Shown piece by piece: positions 12,461 through 26,489 of a stretch of DNA of 64,000 bases; position 1 is the first letter of the stretch; each line of letters begins with the position of its first letter. The position numbers and the translations under genes are program-made. Origin of the DNA: Hoplostethus atlanticus. Its lineage: Eukaryota > Chordata > Actinopteri > Trachichthyiformes > Trachichthyidae. Under the pieces are notes generated by a model. It saw only the letters and a list, made by a program, of their open reading frames with translations. It did not search any database and was not told the DNA's origin. The stretch spans positions 8,468,001 through 8,532,000 of the forward strand of contig JAXDDX010000006.1 of NCBI GenBank assembly GCA_034670405.1, read 5' to 3'.

Positions 12461-14332
12461 AAACACACACATGCACAGGCCATTTGCTGAAAAACAGAGT
12501 GTACTCAACTCCCATTTCCAGCCGAGTGATGCAGCTTTGCTTTTATGAGATACCAGAGCGGGGCTTGCGGCAGGATGACTGACTGACTTGTAGCGAGGAC
12601 AGAGGAGCCATTTTGTGCCCCTCCGCCTCACTGAGTCCCTTTAAAATATTCATTCATAAACTCCTGGAGCCTTTTACTCCACATCAAACACTAGACCCAT
12701 AGGAAAAGCACTGAGCTGGTGCATCCAGAGAGGAAAACAAAAATACAGGGTAAACAAGACCATGGGCGCAGACCGAAATGAATCTAAATATTTATGCACT
12801 AAATATACTGTGATATATTCATTGTGTTTTTCTGCAACAAGTGTCAAAAAAGGTGATTTGGATGCAAAGTGATTGAACAGGTTTCACATACGGGGAAAAC
12901 GTGCAACAGCTTTTCTAGCAGCTTTTTTCATTCCATTTTTTTGCGGAACAGTTGTGTTCATCCCGTCAAAAATAGTCTGAAACGACGCGGCGCTATTCAG
13001 ATGTTTACGTGAAACAGTGATGGGGTAAATCTTCTCGCAGATGAATGAAGCCTCGCCAGCTGTTTTCTGTTGAATTTGAGCTGAGGAGAAATAGGCATTT
13101 TTTCCCTCATCAGGTGTTTAACTTCAGCGGCTAGACAACACGTGACGCTGGGTAAATACCTTCCCGTGCGTTGAACTGCCGCGTTGTGCGTGGAATCGGT
13201 CCCGTTTTTAGCCTCACTGAAGTAGACGAGTTTAACGAGATGACAAACAAAGTAAGAGTTACAACACAAACACACCGCTGTCTTATAAACACACAACTGC
13301 TGTATTTCTTCTTTTTTATTTTTTTCCATCCCCCCCCCAAAAATGGCTCCTCCCTTTTAACAGAAGTCTCTCTGAAATCTCAAATGTCACCCAAACCTGC
13401 TCACTCTCTGCTCAGCCTGTGCACAGGCAAGCAGCAGGCTCTCCTCACAGACACCGTTACAATTTCTGTCTTGAATGTCGCAGCTAATACACACTGGCAT
13501 GACAGATATATGCTTTCAATCAGGGGGATGCAAGACTATGAGAGAGAGACAGAAACAGAGGGATGAGATGGGGAGATGGAGAGGAGAGCGAGGGGTGGTT
13601 GTGATTAAGGCCCAAGTGGAGGGAGATGAAAGGAAGAAATTCATGAGTGTAGGAGGGAGGCACGGTGGGGGGTACGATGAACCTGATTGGTCAGTCACAT
13701 CTCTCACTCCACTCTCATCCATTACAACAGTCATCTCAGATCAGACTACTTTTTTTTTTTCCTCTGCAAGGTAGAAGATAGACGTGTGCGTTTGTGCGTC
13801 ACTGTGCATGCACATGTTCAGGCGTCTTTATAAAGGTGTGTATGTGCATATGTGTGTGGGTGGATTTGCATGGATTTACTGATGTGACGAAGCCTTTGAT
13901 TAGATGTAAATGTCATGCCTTGTATTTGACAGAGGTGGTTACAATCTGGATTGCAATCTTCAGGCACATTGGAAGAGGAGGGGGGTGGAGGTAGAGGAGG
14001 AAGAGGGGTGCAGAGGAGTACAACTCTGTAAAACCCAGGGTTTTCACAATTCCACGTCCCCTGAAAGCACCTTGGTCCATTTTTTATCTCGTAGTGTCAA
14101 CACAGTTTGTCACGGCAGGGGCACCAAACATGCAGGCTGCCAAAACATCCTATTCTGGATGGGGTGTTAGATCGCTCTCCCCTCCCTTCCCCTCCTGACC
14201 CCCCCCCCTTCCCCTTCCTCCTCCCCTCCTGCAGACATCATAAATCACCCTGCGCTTCTGCATGGTTGACCTGCTGATGAACCGCTCGCTTTTAAAAAAG
14301 TCATTTAAATAGAAAAAGCAGGAGCCACACGT

Positions 14333-14364
<32 letters not shown>

Positions 14365-15906
14365 GCGCACACTTATGCCGTGGGGTTAGACGTTTAATGT
14401 TTAATGTTACCTTATTACTGCACCTCTGCAGCTACTTACAGTGCAGTCATGCCAAGAGAAGCGAATAAAAGTTGAAAACTTGGCAACTGCAATGACCCAC
14501 TGAAAAACAAAGGAGGTTGTCTGGGGGAGTCATACACAATGTGTACCATGTCAGCTCAATGGGTAATTAGAAAGGAGCAGGACAACGGGCATGCGGTTCA
14601 TATTTCAATAATAGGTCGTCTGCTGTGCAGTGGTTAGGGAGACGGCAGCTCATCAATGCATACTCAATATTACATTTTCGTTTTTATATATTTGACTGTC
14701 GCATTTTGTTGTAGAATGGAAGAGATTGGAGAAGTTCAGGTGCGTCATGGTGAAGAGAGAGAGAGAGAGAGAGAGAGAGGGTTAGAAAGAAATACAGAAA
14801 AGTGTGAGAGACAACGAGAGAGACAGATACAGAGAGAGAGAGAAACAAACATCCAGCGAGAACAAGGAGAATAGAAAACCAAGAGGAGTGAAAAAGCAGA
14901 AAAAGCAGACAAAGGCGTCCTGGGGCGCGGCCTGCAGGAAATGAAGTCAACAGTCTTATAGAGAAACCGAGAATGAGAGAAGCAGCTGTGGGGGCCGTCG
15001 TCCTCCTGGTTCCCCCAGTCTGCGAGGCCCCTGAGGACCAACCCTGCTGCCTCGGCTGCAGAGCTGCTAAATTATATAGTTACCGATACTGTAGTCGAGG
15101 TGTTTAGACTGTGACGCTATTGTTCTGCGGGCCACAAGTGGAATAGAAACTCTGAACGTCAAAAGTTACTGGCAGGAGAATTAGAAAAACATGGATACCG
15201 GTGTCGAGGAACCGAGGAGAGAATAAACGCAGGTGCTCATTGACATTTAAATTCATTCAGTGCCGACTTAGTGATATGGAACAGATTTTTAAAAAATGGA
15301 GGCTTATGAGAGTAGAAGTAAAATATATGTGCAGAATGAGATACGCATGCATTGCTGGCTGGGATAATTGGATTATTAGACTTTGGAGCAGTAAATCCCC
15401 AAGCTTTAGAGTTTTCCTTCATCACATTCTGAGGTAAACACTTAAATGTTTTCAAACTAGATTACAGTAAAATAGGTTTGCATCCTGAGTCTAGTCTGTG
15501 GTGTAAAGCTTTTTTTTGTTACACTTTTTTGCCCTTGATTCAAAAGCTCTTCTTCCCAAGGAGGATTAAAACACGTGAAACAAAAACTAACAGACTAAAA
15601 CGGCCAACAAAAGCTGGAAGGATCCTGGGATAGTTGAGGTCTTTTTAGTGGGAGATGAGGCCACACAGATGGGCTGGGAAGGAGGGAGAGCTGATTAATG
15701 ATTAATCTACCTTGGCCACAACAGAGGAGACAGAAACAACGTCCCAGGAGAAGAGCCACTTCAAACTCTGGCAGAGAAAGGAGAAACATAGGCAAATATG
15801 CCATCATTCAGCCTGCTCACTGGACCTCATGCACATCGTATCCTTAAGTGATGGACCAGAGAAAGAGAGAGCTATTTAAGACCGTGGTGAAATGAGACGG
15901 CGGGGA

Positions 15907-16066
<160 letters not shown>

Positions 16067-18346
16067 GGAGAGGGAGAGAGAGGCAAGGGGGAGTAAACAT
16101 AACAAAAGAAGAACTGCTGGTTTTGTTATTCGGCTTTAATGGTTTTGTAATTACGCTGCATTGACTTGTTAATTATTGAAAGCTTCTATTAAGATGCCGC
16201 ATTAATCAAGTCAATACTTTAATTAACTTTCCTCAGATAACTTGATAGAACTGGAAATAGCATTGTTATAATATCAGGATGAGAGAGAAGAGATACAATA
16301 ACAATAATTTTTGTTAAAACACAGTTGGATTCTCGAGGGCCAAAGCGGTGGATGGTAGGAGGGATCCTGAGGCGGTCCTGGATTATCCTTGTTACTGCTG
16401 CTGCATCATTCATGTGACAGACGGACGGACAAACGCACGCGGCCGTGTCAGGTGAGGATAGCAATAAAATCTGTGAAAAGGACCGGGTGGGAGGAAGAGG
16501 AAGGAGGAGGACGGAGGCGGGAGGCAGTGGCGATATTTTTCTGTGTGTGAGAGAGAGTGTGTGTGTGTGTGTGTGTGTGTACATGTGAGAGGGGGGGGGC
16601 ATTCATATAACAGATTAAAATCAAAACGGAATGACATTCAAAATGAAGCCGAGGGGATTAGACTCCAGCCGGCGTTCGCGGTGTGATGGACTGTCAAAAC
16701 ACTCTTCATAAGATTACCCACCTGTCACAGGAATGCCGTCTTAGACGTTACACAACACCGATAACATAATTGGATTCCTGTTATTAATTTTTAGCTTAAA
16801 AAAAACACACTTTTCACCATTATTTATGTCTCTCTCTCTCTCTCTGTGCCTTCAATGCACCTGCCAAGACAAGCTCGGTGCTGCCGGGACAGACAGCAGC
16901 TGAGCTCTAGCCTCCCCATCCAAGCCACTCACTTCTTCTCTGGGTAAATCAACAAATAACAGGCTATTTATGCTGATTTATTATACCTTTTCACCACTTA
17001 TTTGCTCACCACAGCTCTCAGATATCTCCGCACTCCTTTCCCCTCCCCTCTCTCTGCCTCCTCTCTCTCTCTCTCTTTCCCTCTTTTCCCTTTCCTCTCC
17101 CTTTCCATCTGCGCTCACCAGTGCCTTTTGATCAACGGAAAGGGAAAGCTGCGAAAACAAATATGCCCTCTCCGTCAGCCCGCTGTGGAAAATACCAGAC
17201 ATGAGCGTCTCAATTCTCCGTCGGGTGAGCTATGCAAGCGCCTGTCAATCACAAAACAAATCTTTTTTGCAGAGACAGACACAAACAACCTTTTACATAG
17301 TCTGCAGTTTGAGTAAAGTGACATTAATACTCCTTCAGGTGAATTAGAAAACATCATGATGTATTTCTCTAACTTCCTCTTAGTCAATATATGACTTTGT
17401 GGTTGGGGGATACACCCACCTAAACTCAGCTTACCCGCCTTTTTATTTGCAGAATAGAGTTTACCCACTTTTTTAGGCTGACATGTACATTCATTCACAG
17501 CATACATCAAGTTAAGTAGTGGAAAACTAATGTTAGCTATGTGAGGATATGGTATTTTAAGGGGAAAAGCCCCCAAATGAATGCTTTCCTGTTCGCCTTA
17601 TGATGATCACCGACTGGAGGCCATTGTTTACCCACCTCTTTATTGACCGCTCACATCCACACTAACTGCTTTGCTGCTGTAATCACAAACCGTCCCTTTT
17701 CCAGTTGTGCCACTTCAACCGTTTTCCCAGGTATTTCAAAAGATTCAGACGAAAATAGAACCGCGAGCGACTTCAGATTAACGCGCGACGTGATCCGGAA
17801 CTGCTCGCCTTTATCCCCCCCAGTATTTCGCAAGCCAAGGAGTACATGGGTGGGTTTTTACCTCTATTGCTCCCAGTCTGCCTTGTATCTGTAGGCTGGC
17901 AGGAAATTGGAAGTGAAAGAGAGGTATGTCTGAATGGTCGCCAGGTCATTTTTATCGATGTCAGACATGGAAGGAATGAATAGAGAGGCCGGCTCTGACT
18001 TGGTGGTGTCGATCGGAAAAAGGAGGCGGACGGCAGATCTATACGGCGCTACTGGACCGCTGGAAACAGAGTCAGAAGTCTAAAGAGTTTGAGCTCCCAT
18101 GGGGTCTGGGAAATCAGACAAAGGAAACCAATGGGGTCCCAGGGGAGTGGAGTACACACACACACACACACACACAAGGAGAGAGTGCATCTTGTGCAGA
18201 CAGGTAGAGACACACACACACACACACACACTGTACATTGTGTCCTCCCATGGTGGTGAAAGCAGACGTGTTGTGTCTGGAGTTCTGTTTTTTATGACAG
18301 CTCTATTGTGACAGACTACCCTCCTTTCACGGCCACCCTCCTGTGG

Positions 18347-18348
<2 letters not shown>

Positions 18349-18413
<65 letters not shown>
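18349..18413. repeat. CA microsatellite, 65 bp
   Basis: A perfect CA run. Two shorter CA runs lie nearby (18153-18176 and 18211-18231). Confidence 0.98.
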
Positions 18414-18418
<5 letters not shown>

Positions 18419-20295
18419 CATACAGACTTGAACATTGTCTTAATCCTCCCATCTGCACACTTGAAAATCCCTAAAACCTGGCAGGCAGTCCATGCAAAGT
18501 GCTTGGGTGTACACTATGAGATTATGATCTGCCTCACATGGCACCAGACCAGATTAGTCTCAGGGCCCCCGGTAAGACCACCACTGTCAGAGATAAAACC
18601 TTGTAGCTCAATCAGGTTACCTTTTTTAGGATTTAAGGGAAACAGCTTCCTAGACGGGAATGACAGATTTCAGATTGACGTCCATTCATTCACCACATTT
18701 CACAATAGAGCCTGAATGGGATTAATAAACCCCCCGGGTTATGAAACACGCTCAACACATAAAGGACCATGTCACTTTTCATGTCGAGTACAAGTAAATA
18801 AATAAATAAAATACCCAACATTTTTTGAAATGACAGCAGTGACATGTTCCACACACACCCTCTTAATAGCTCTGCAAAAGGGTGTAAAGAAGACACAAAA
18901 GCCAAGTGTGTGTGTGTTGAAGACAATAAACTCATAAGCCAGCGTTCCCCATGGCAGCAGCCTACATCCTTCCCTGCACCGCACAGATCAGATGGGGATT
19001 CTCCATATTGAAATTCATAGATTCAATATGTTGTTTTCTCTCTCTCTCTGCGGTGAACTAATATAAATGCACTTTAATCAAAATAAGACGCATTAAGCCT
19101 CCCGTCGCAACACACAGGGGGGAGAAAAGAAATCTGATAACAAAAAGCATCCGTGCAGTCAGGCGGTAAGTCGATGAGTCATGGGTCTCGAAGATTAGAC
19201 GGGAGGTTCTGCACTGCTTCAGAGGGGATTACAAACCATACATGAGAGGGCAACGGATTTACAAAACAGAAAAGAAAGATGGAGTATAACACAAGTCAGG
19301 GCAAAGACACAGTGTCCACGCTCACCCTCGCTCTCTGCCGTGACCCCTCGGTGCCATTAGAAGTGTCACCTTTCCTGACTCCGGTCACCCCTCTCTCGGT
19401 GATTTACCTCACATCACCAAAAAAACGAGTACACCGCAAAGTTCAGGAGGCGAAATTCAATCCCGTGAGCAGCACACGAACACCGATACCCATGCATGCA
19501 ATCACACACATACCCCCTTCTCTTATCAACATATAGGCAGTTTTCACGATATGCTCCTGAACGGTTGCGTCTGATATCCAGAGTAGCCGTTGCTGCTAAA
19601 CGTTCCCTCAACATGACCTGCTCTGGGGCAGATGCATTCCTCTGCTTTCAGCCAACCAACAAGCCCGCCGGCCGGGCCCAAAGACAAAACAACTCAATAT
19701 TATTAATGAGGACATTTTTCACCTCACTTACAAAGGTAAATATACCCTCTGAAAGTGAAGCCATCTGGGTTGCTTCAGAGGAGCCAGATCAAAGGGTCTC
19801 GATGACTCGATTTGACTTGAGGACAGCCCCCGTTATAACAGTGATCAACCAGGGAATAGCCACCCACAAATCGGTCTTGACTTCTGCCTGGCTAGCTAAC
19901 ACGACGCCTGTACTGGCTGTAAGAGACACCATATGATGCCCTGAAACATAAGCTATCCGTTGTCACCCTGGTTTTGGGTTTGATGCATGGAAACATCATC
20001 ATTTGGTTGGAAGATAAATTATAAGATGCCTGGTTTGCTCCCATATTAAACCAGTTACTGTCTTACTCCTTTTAGATTTTGCCCTAGCGCAGGGTTATGG
20101 GTACATTTTGATGTCAACAAAAAAAAAAGGCCGTGAGTAGTAGTTACTATTACTATTACTACTGGGATAATCATTTCTGTACTGTTGCTCAGTCAAAGAG
20201 GGAGTCGATAACCGGATTACGCTGTAGCATACAAATGTAGCCATTAGCTTTGGACTTCTACCATAATGCTTCTTTATAGGCTTTTTGTCTTGCAA

Positions 20296-20296
<1 letters not shown>

Positions 20297-20329
<33 letters not shown>
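20297..20329. repeat. CA microsatellite, 33 bp
   Basis: A perfect AC run in otherwise unique sequence. Confidence 0.95.
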
Positions 20330-20330
<1 letters not shown>

Positions 20331-23300
20331 CCTGCCCCGTCGGTCCTCCACTGGGCTGACAGTCCAGTCTCTGGAGGGGCACTATAGTAGCATGTCCCAC
20401 CATTTGACATTGCGTGCGGCACCGACGGCACACTTGACTGCATCTGGTATTTCTGTTCCACCCTGGGACCTCACTGTCGGGGCCACCGTTTCAAATTCAG
20501 CCACCTTTAATGTCTGTCAGATGTCCACGCGACAGAAATTGAATGTAGAAATGGCCCTCAGTGAAAAAAAATACATTAAAAGCATTAATAAAATACAAAT
20601 AAAATGCAGATAGGCTCTGTCACAAGATTTCTTTTTTTTGCCTCAGGTCAGAATTGACCGGTGTGACAGTGGAACTAGTAAGTAGTGATGTGCTCCCACC
20701 CTGTCTTAGATGAAATGAAGAAACTCTGGAAAGAAAGGGGAAAGTAGTAGAGAGGACAAGGTGGTGAACATCTGGACAAGTCAGGGGGTCTTTTCTGAGG
20801 GAGCGTTTGCTTCACTGCGCCAGTTAGCAGAAAAAACACCGATCGATTCAGAGTTGTGATACTAGTATTCTCTGAGGCTACCCCGGTCAAGGGCAACGAC
20901 ACATTTAGATGGCAAGTAGCCTTTCTTCCTCTGACGACGTTTCTGAGCGTAGCACACTACACTGCTCTACAAGGAAATGACTAATGGAGAAAACCATAAT
21001 ACCAGTAGACAACAGGGAACCGGGAGATGAATGAGAATGTTTTATACATTTGCCAATGACTTATGTTGCAGTTATTTTTTGATGATGCTATGAAATTTTA
21101 CACGCAGACTGCAGCCCCCGAGGCGGCACGCTGAATGCATATGTGTAAAAATATACCTCTGAAAACCTCCTAGTGATGTCAGTTCCTGCCACAAAATTGT
21201 TGGCTTTATATCTGTAGGAGGCTGCGGTAAACACGGCGCAGCTCCGGGCCATGTTGACATTTTCACGGACCCAACGTTAGAAGATTATATTAGCACTGGA
21301 CGTCGACCAGATCCGTCTTATAACCAGCCCACCGTCCCCGGCTAGCCCAAGGCCACATGGCTTCTCTACCTCGAGAGGCTTATTACAGTGCAGGGGTGGT
21401 AATAAACCCCGTCATGGCGGTGAAAAAGCGGGAGCAATGCAGAATAAATGCTGAGCCAAAAGCTAGTTGTTTTGAAATTGGTTTTCACTGTTTTTTATTA
21501 CGCGTCCCTGTAAATTGAATCTATCGAATTTGATAGTCGTGGACAATTACTTTGGGCATCGCTGCGTATTACAGTTAAATTGCTGATGGAAAGATGTGGA
21601 GGAAAAAGAGTTAGCGTTAGGTCTCAGTAGTCCTCGAAAGGGACGATAACAAACTTGGGTTCTGATTTACGATGGACCTTGAGTCAGAGAGTTGGAGTGG
21701 GATCACACCTAATAAAGTTCCCATGATACAGAATGAAAAGAGGGCTGAGGTAATAGGTAGTAGGGGTTTATCGCGATGTACGGATATGACAAAAAATGTC
21801 CACAGGATACACGGAAATGACAAAGACATCCATATGATACACAGATATGACCAAATCATTATAGGAAAAAGATCTTACGATACATGAATCTCTCTCTCTC
21901 TCTCTCTCTCACAAACCAAAAGCTCGCAGTGGATTGGAAATAAATATTTACCGACAGCTGGTACCAGCAGAGTGTCGGCCATGATGTCACGGAGGTCAGA
22001 GGTCAACCCAGCTGGAGCCAAAGAGACACTTGTAGACGTGGATCATTACTCAACCCCAACGAAGAGCCGCTGGACTGAGTCATTACTCAGACTTTAAAGA
22101 AGTGAACCAAAGGCATCATCATCATCATCACACATCACAGCGGTCTGATGAAGTGCGATGAAAGATCACAGTCAGCCAGACCAACAGTATCACGCCTCTG
22201 CATTATATTGAGACAAATTATATAATTGATAAGAAATTGTCTCAAAAGGGTAAAACAGTGATTACCTGATAAACGTTCCCACAAATCAAAACCTCCGTGT
22301 TGCAATTTGTAAGTTATCTTGAGGCTTCGTCGCTAAAAATAGCACACTCTCCTCCACCGTCTCGAGATGTGCCAGGGCAAATCAAGTACCCTCTCTTTTT
22401 TTTTTTTTTCTCCCCAAGGCGCCACCACGAGTTATGTTTAGAGCTTAGAGTCACAGGGACGTGGTGACCCCCCCGGGGGCCAACGGGGGGTCACGGCCCT
22501 AATGACCTGCCTACATTTCCTCTTGTATGCAGGTTATTATTCAGGTATGCAGGGGGGAATTGGGGATCGGGTTACGGCGGGAGTGCCCATTTATCTAGGC
22601 TGTGAAGGGAGAGAGTGAGACAGCGGAGACCACGGCATGATAAATATCAGAAGCCATCCATAAACCACAATAGCCAACGAGTTCAGCGGAGGAGCAAAAG
22701 CCGCACTATTAAACACTCAAAAATAAGACAACGAGGGAACAAGGGAACGAGATGAGGAGAAGAAACAACACTTGGATGCCCAGCAGAGAGCTTGTCAGAC
22801 CTGAGACTTACTGGCACAAATCAGTACAGTCGTCGTCCCCCGGCCACGCTGACCACAAGAGCTGCAAGTTGATTTATAGATCGGTATAGCTTTTTTTTCC
22901 CCCTGACTTCCTGGAAACCCCTCTCTCTCTGTTATCAAACCCTCCAGGAGAGACACAGTTGTGACTGGAAAGTTATAAGCCCATCTGTATGCTGTCTGAA
23001 TTGCAACCCTAACCCCTTAACTTCATGGAGTACCCACTATATTTAAAACGTGTACTCACTTCCAGATATCTATGAGTGAGAATAACCATGGATGTTCCAC
23101 GTATCAGGCAAGCTTTCTACCCATAAGGATCTCGTGAACATCCACAGACTCGGAACACAGTAATGCGTTATTTTCCGTTTTTTTCCGGATGCTTCTCTAA
23201 TGCTTCTCTAATGCTTCTCTAATGCCTCCTCCTCTTCCAAGGTGCAGATTCAAATGTAGGTATCTGAATATGCAACATCCAAACAAGTTAAGTACCTTCT

Positions 23301-23399
23301 GAATAATGCCTGAGTCACTCTCATTCGTCATTATACCCCCCTCCTTTTTCTTTCTTCCTCCCTGTGGTGTCTTCATCTCCCTCATCCTTTCTCTGTCTG

Positions 23400-23402
<3 letters not shown>

Positions 23403-23450
<48 letters not shown>
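23403..23450. repeat. CT microsatellite, 48 bp
   Basis: A perfect CT run directly before an acceptor-like CAG at 23463. Confidence 0.97.
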
Positions 23451-23454
<4 letters not shown>

Positions 23455-23463
23455 ACGGGGCAG

Positions 23464-23612
23464 ATCCAGAAGACAGCTTCTTCAGGAGGAGAATGGAGAG
23501 ATTTAAACACTGCTCACTGTCCTGGCTGACTGCCCGAGCCCTGGATGACTGCAGGGGCTGGAATTTAAAATCCCGGATAAGACGAGAGGAAGGGGAGGGG
23601 AGGAAGAATTAA
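23464..23612 (+). CDS. Isolated open segment after a CT-tract acceptor
   Basis: A 46 bp CT tract followed by CCTACGGGGCAG makes an acceptor-like site. The next 149 bases are open in one frame to a TAA: PEDSFFRRRMERFKHC, then SLSWLTARALDDCRGW, and a basic end. The other frames close early. It would be a last exon if real. The CT tract may create the acceptor by chance. Confidence 0.18.
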
Positions 23613-23701
23613 AGTTAGGTGAGTTAAGGAGGAGAGAAGAAAGAGACGAAGGAGACACAATGAAGACATGAGGGAAACCTGGAATGAGAAAGGACGAGGA
23701 A

Positions 23702-23830
23702 CAGTAGTAGCATTAGTGGTAATAGTAGTAGTAGTAGTAGTGGTGGTGGTGGTGGTGGTGGTCGTGGTAATAGTAGTAGTAGCGGTAGTGGTAGTATGTT
23801 TACTAGTACTAGTAATAGTAATAGTAGTAG
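23702..23830. repeat. TAG/GTG trinucleotide tract
   Basis: An imperfect tract of TAG units with a block of about eight GTG units in the middle. Confidence 0.9.
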
Positions 23831-23995
23831 TAATTTATTGATCCCACAGTGGTCAACTGCTTCATTACCTCAACACCACATGTGATACAATACAGAGAAC
23901 AACAATCAGGATACTGTTCACGTACACAGACAACATACAGTAAGTCTTACAGTAAGGTAAGACACCGAAAAATACAGTCAGTATCAATCACTGAC
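23828..23995 (+). repeat. Diverged non-LTR retrotransposon-like fragment
   Basis: TTTATTGATCCCACAGTGG followed by a CACA-rich stretch resembles the 3' end of a widespread fish LINE family. No open reading frame survives. It sits directly after a TAG/GTG trinucleotide tract. Confidence 0.35.
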
Positions 23996-24362
23996 TGAGG
24001 AGGAAGGACTGTTCTAAACAGAGGAGGTCTGAGTTTGAATGAGTCAAGAGAAAGAGAGACTATGAGATACTGCTTACTCCTCACTCTTCTCCTTCTCTGT
24101 CCTTTCTATCCTGTCCTCCCCTTCTTCTTCCCCTCTCTTAATACCCAACACACAACACAACCAACACACCCATCTTTCTTCCCTGTCCTCTCCCTTATCC
24201 CCTTTCTCTTCCCTCCCCCTTTACTCCCCTCACACACTTCCCATAGGTTGGAAAGAGAGACCTTACAAAGCTTTTTAAAACCCAGTGCTTCATGTGACCT
24301 CGAATGTACAATGGGGGCAACGCACACAGGCAAACAGGCATGCACATGCACATATGCACACA

Positions 24363-24396
<34 letters not shown>

Positions 24397-24777
24397 TTAA
24401 CAAACTGCACACAAATGACCACCACTGAACCTGGCCCCAGCTGTTGCTGCCCATATAACTGCAGTATACTATATACTGTCTCCGGCTTGAGAATGAACAG
24501 AAGCCTGTGTGGTGGCCTGAGTGTATCTCTGTGCACTCGTAGCATTGGATTAGCAATGTGTGTAATGAGTGTGTATTCACCGACTGCATGTGTTCTATAG
24601 TACACCGTCCACTGTGCATGAGTGTTTCTATGGCAATATGCATGTACAGCATTTTTGCATTGAATGAATTCAGCATGTGCCTAATGAATGTGTTGGTAGG
24701 CACATTTGCGAACACATTTTTTGCATACCACTGTTTTGGTATATGTAAAATACATGATGTTTGAATCCAATTATGAT

Positions 24778-24778
<1 letters not shown>

Positions 24779-24819
<41 letters not shown>
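24779..24819. repeat. GT microsatellite, 41 bp
   Basis: A GT run with one GC interruption near the start. Confidence 0.95.
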
Positions 24820-24824
<5 letters not shown>

Positions 24825-25954
24825 TCTGGGTAGACTCTCCAGCTAGTACTCCCATGCAGTCTCATTAAATGAGGTCTGGCAGGGAGCAGAGTGCTGCACG
24901 CTCTCAGGGTGTGGTGGTGAGAGCTGGCTACGATTTCACATTTATATGACTCTGTGTGTGTATGTATGTATGTGTGTGTCTGCTCACGTGTGCACGCTCG
25001 TGTGTGTCTGCTTTTTCAGCCGTGCAGTACCCAGCTCTGATTGATCCCATCACCGTATTCTCGTTGGCCCCCTTCCAAACACAAACTCCCTTGCTCTTAT
25101 AAACAAACATGCACGACCCAATTTTCTCAACAATGTGCCTGCGTACGCCCACGTGAGTGTGCGCTGTTGTGTGCAGCTGTATGTGTGTTTACAATATATG
25201 TGTGTGTGTGTGTGTGTGTGTTTATGTGTAACACTCACACACCGGCCTCCAAATAAAACACACATCACACTGAGAAAGAGTCTGGACTTAACTTAAAGCA
25301 ATGCTGCCACAAAGGAACTGAAAAACCAGCCAAGGCAATTTGAGTCTGGATGCCGAGCAAAATCTTGGCAAGGGGGGAAAATTATTTAATATAATTCTCT
25401 TTTTTCCTCGTGAGCCTCTCTCTGAACACTTTCCCCTTGTCTTGCGTCTGTCAAAGGCGTCCCTCTCCTTGTTTCCATCTCTTTGCGTCCCACTTTTTTC
25501 TACCACCGCTCCCTCCTGCCTTTTCCCTGACTCCATCCCTCCTCCCCCTCCTTCCAAACTGGTTCACCTCAGTTCAGGAGAAGTTCGTATTTCATGTGTC
25601 GGTGTGGAGTCTGCCACTTTGGCGCTACTTGTTGGGAGCATCTGACAAAATAGAGCCGCAGCCGTGGGTGTCAGAGGTCTGTGATGTTGAAGCAGCAGCA
25701 GCAGAGTACAAAACTCTCAGAGTGCAAGGAAAAAAGTTTGGCCTGTGACAATGAGACACACACACACACATACAGATTCACAGTGTACACACATACACCC
25801 TTTCACACAGACTCAGGATAACAAAGCCCCTGCCTGATATAGCTGAAGATGATCTTTGACAATGTCGGCTGATGGGAAAGTCAATTCTTTCATCTGAGAG
25901 TCTCTCTGCTCTCTCGGTCCTCCGCTGGGCCACATGAATCTAATACAGCAAGAG

Positions 25955-26065
25955 GAGGACTCTATGGACTCAACCGAACGACCCAGGTTCAAATCCCCTC
26001 TGTCGGCAAAGCATCCTCCCTGCTGAAGTGCCCTTGAGCAAGACTGAATCCCTACCAGTTGACAA
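25955..26065 (+). repeat. tRNA-derived SINE-like fragment
   Basis: GGTTCAAATCC is a good RNA polymerase III B box, and the sequence after it (CTGCTGAAGTGCCCTTGAGC) is typical of fish SINE bodies. A convincing A box is not seen, so the copy is diverged or partial. Confidence 0.4.
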
Positions 26066-26177
26066 ATGAAGTTGATACCATGGCAGCTTAAAACAATATA
26101 AAAGAGTTTAGATTTGGATCTTGGACTATCTAAAAATATGTGTTGTGGATGGATATGAACTAGAGATGAGTATGTAC

Positions 26178-26489
26178 TAGTGTTTCCCCTATTTTTTTAT
26201 TTTTTTTCAACTGTGGTGGTAGGAAGTGCAAAGCTATGGGAGTCTGGGAGTACCCAGCCCCCCCCCCCCCCCCCCCCTCCCCATAAACATTTTTATTAAA
26301 AAAATTAGATTTCACCTCAAAACCAGTGTTATTAAGTCAGAAAGTTACTATTAGGAAATATGACTCACATTTCACATTTCAGATCAAGTCGAAAAAATAA
26401 ATATAACACCTGCCTTTTTAGTTAAAGAGACCATTTAGAATAGAAATGTTTTGAGCATGGTGGGTAGAATACATATAGGGGAAACACAG
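26178..26489. mobile_element. hAT-type miniature element, 312 bp
   Basis: The left end has GTGTTTCCCCTAT and the right end its complement ATAGGGGAAACAC: 13 identical bases in inverted orientation, the terminal motif CAGTGTTTCCCC known from fish hAT elements. It has no coding capacity. A run of 20 C (26258-26277) lies inside. The flanks GTATGTAC and GTGTGTGT match at only 5 of 8 places; the right side is now a GT tract, so the duplication may have decayed. Confidence 0.65.

Noticed and set aside
13171-13260. Segment reading LTEVDEFNEMTNK before a GTAAGA donor
   Set aside because: Only 13 codons between a weak acceptor and the donor; the minus strand is equally open. Not enough to call an exon.
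19496-19936. 146-codon plus-strand open frame
   Set aside because: Residue composition is not protein-like as a whole, splice sites are weak, and no domain is visible. Chance openness in GC-moderate DNA is sufficient.
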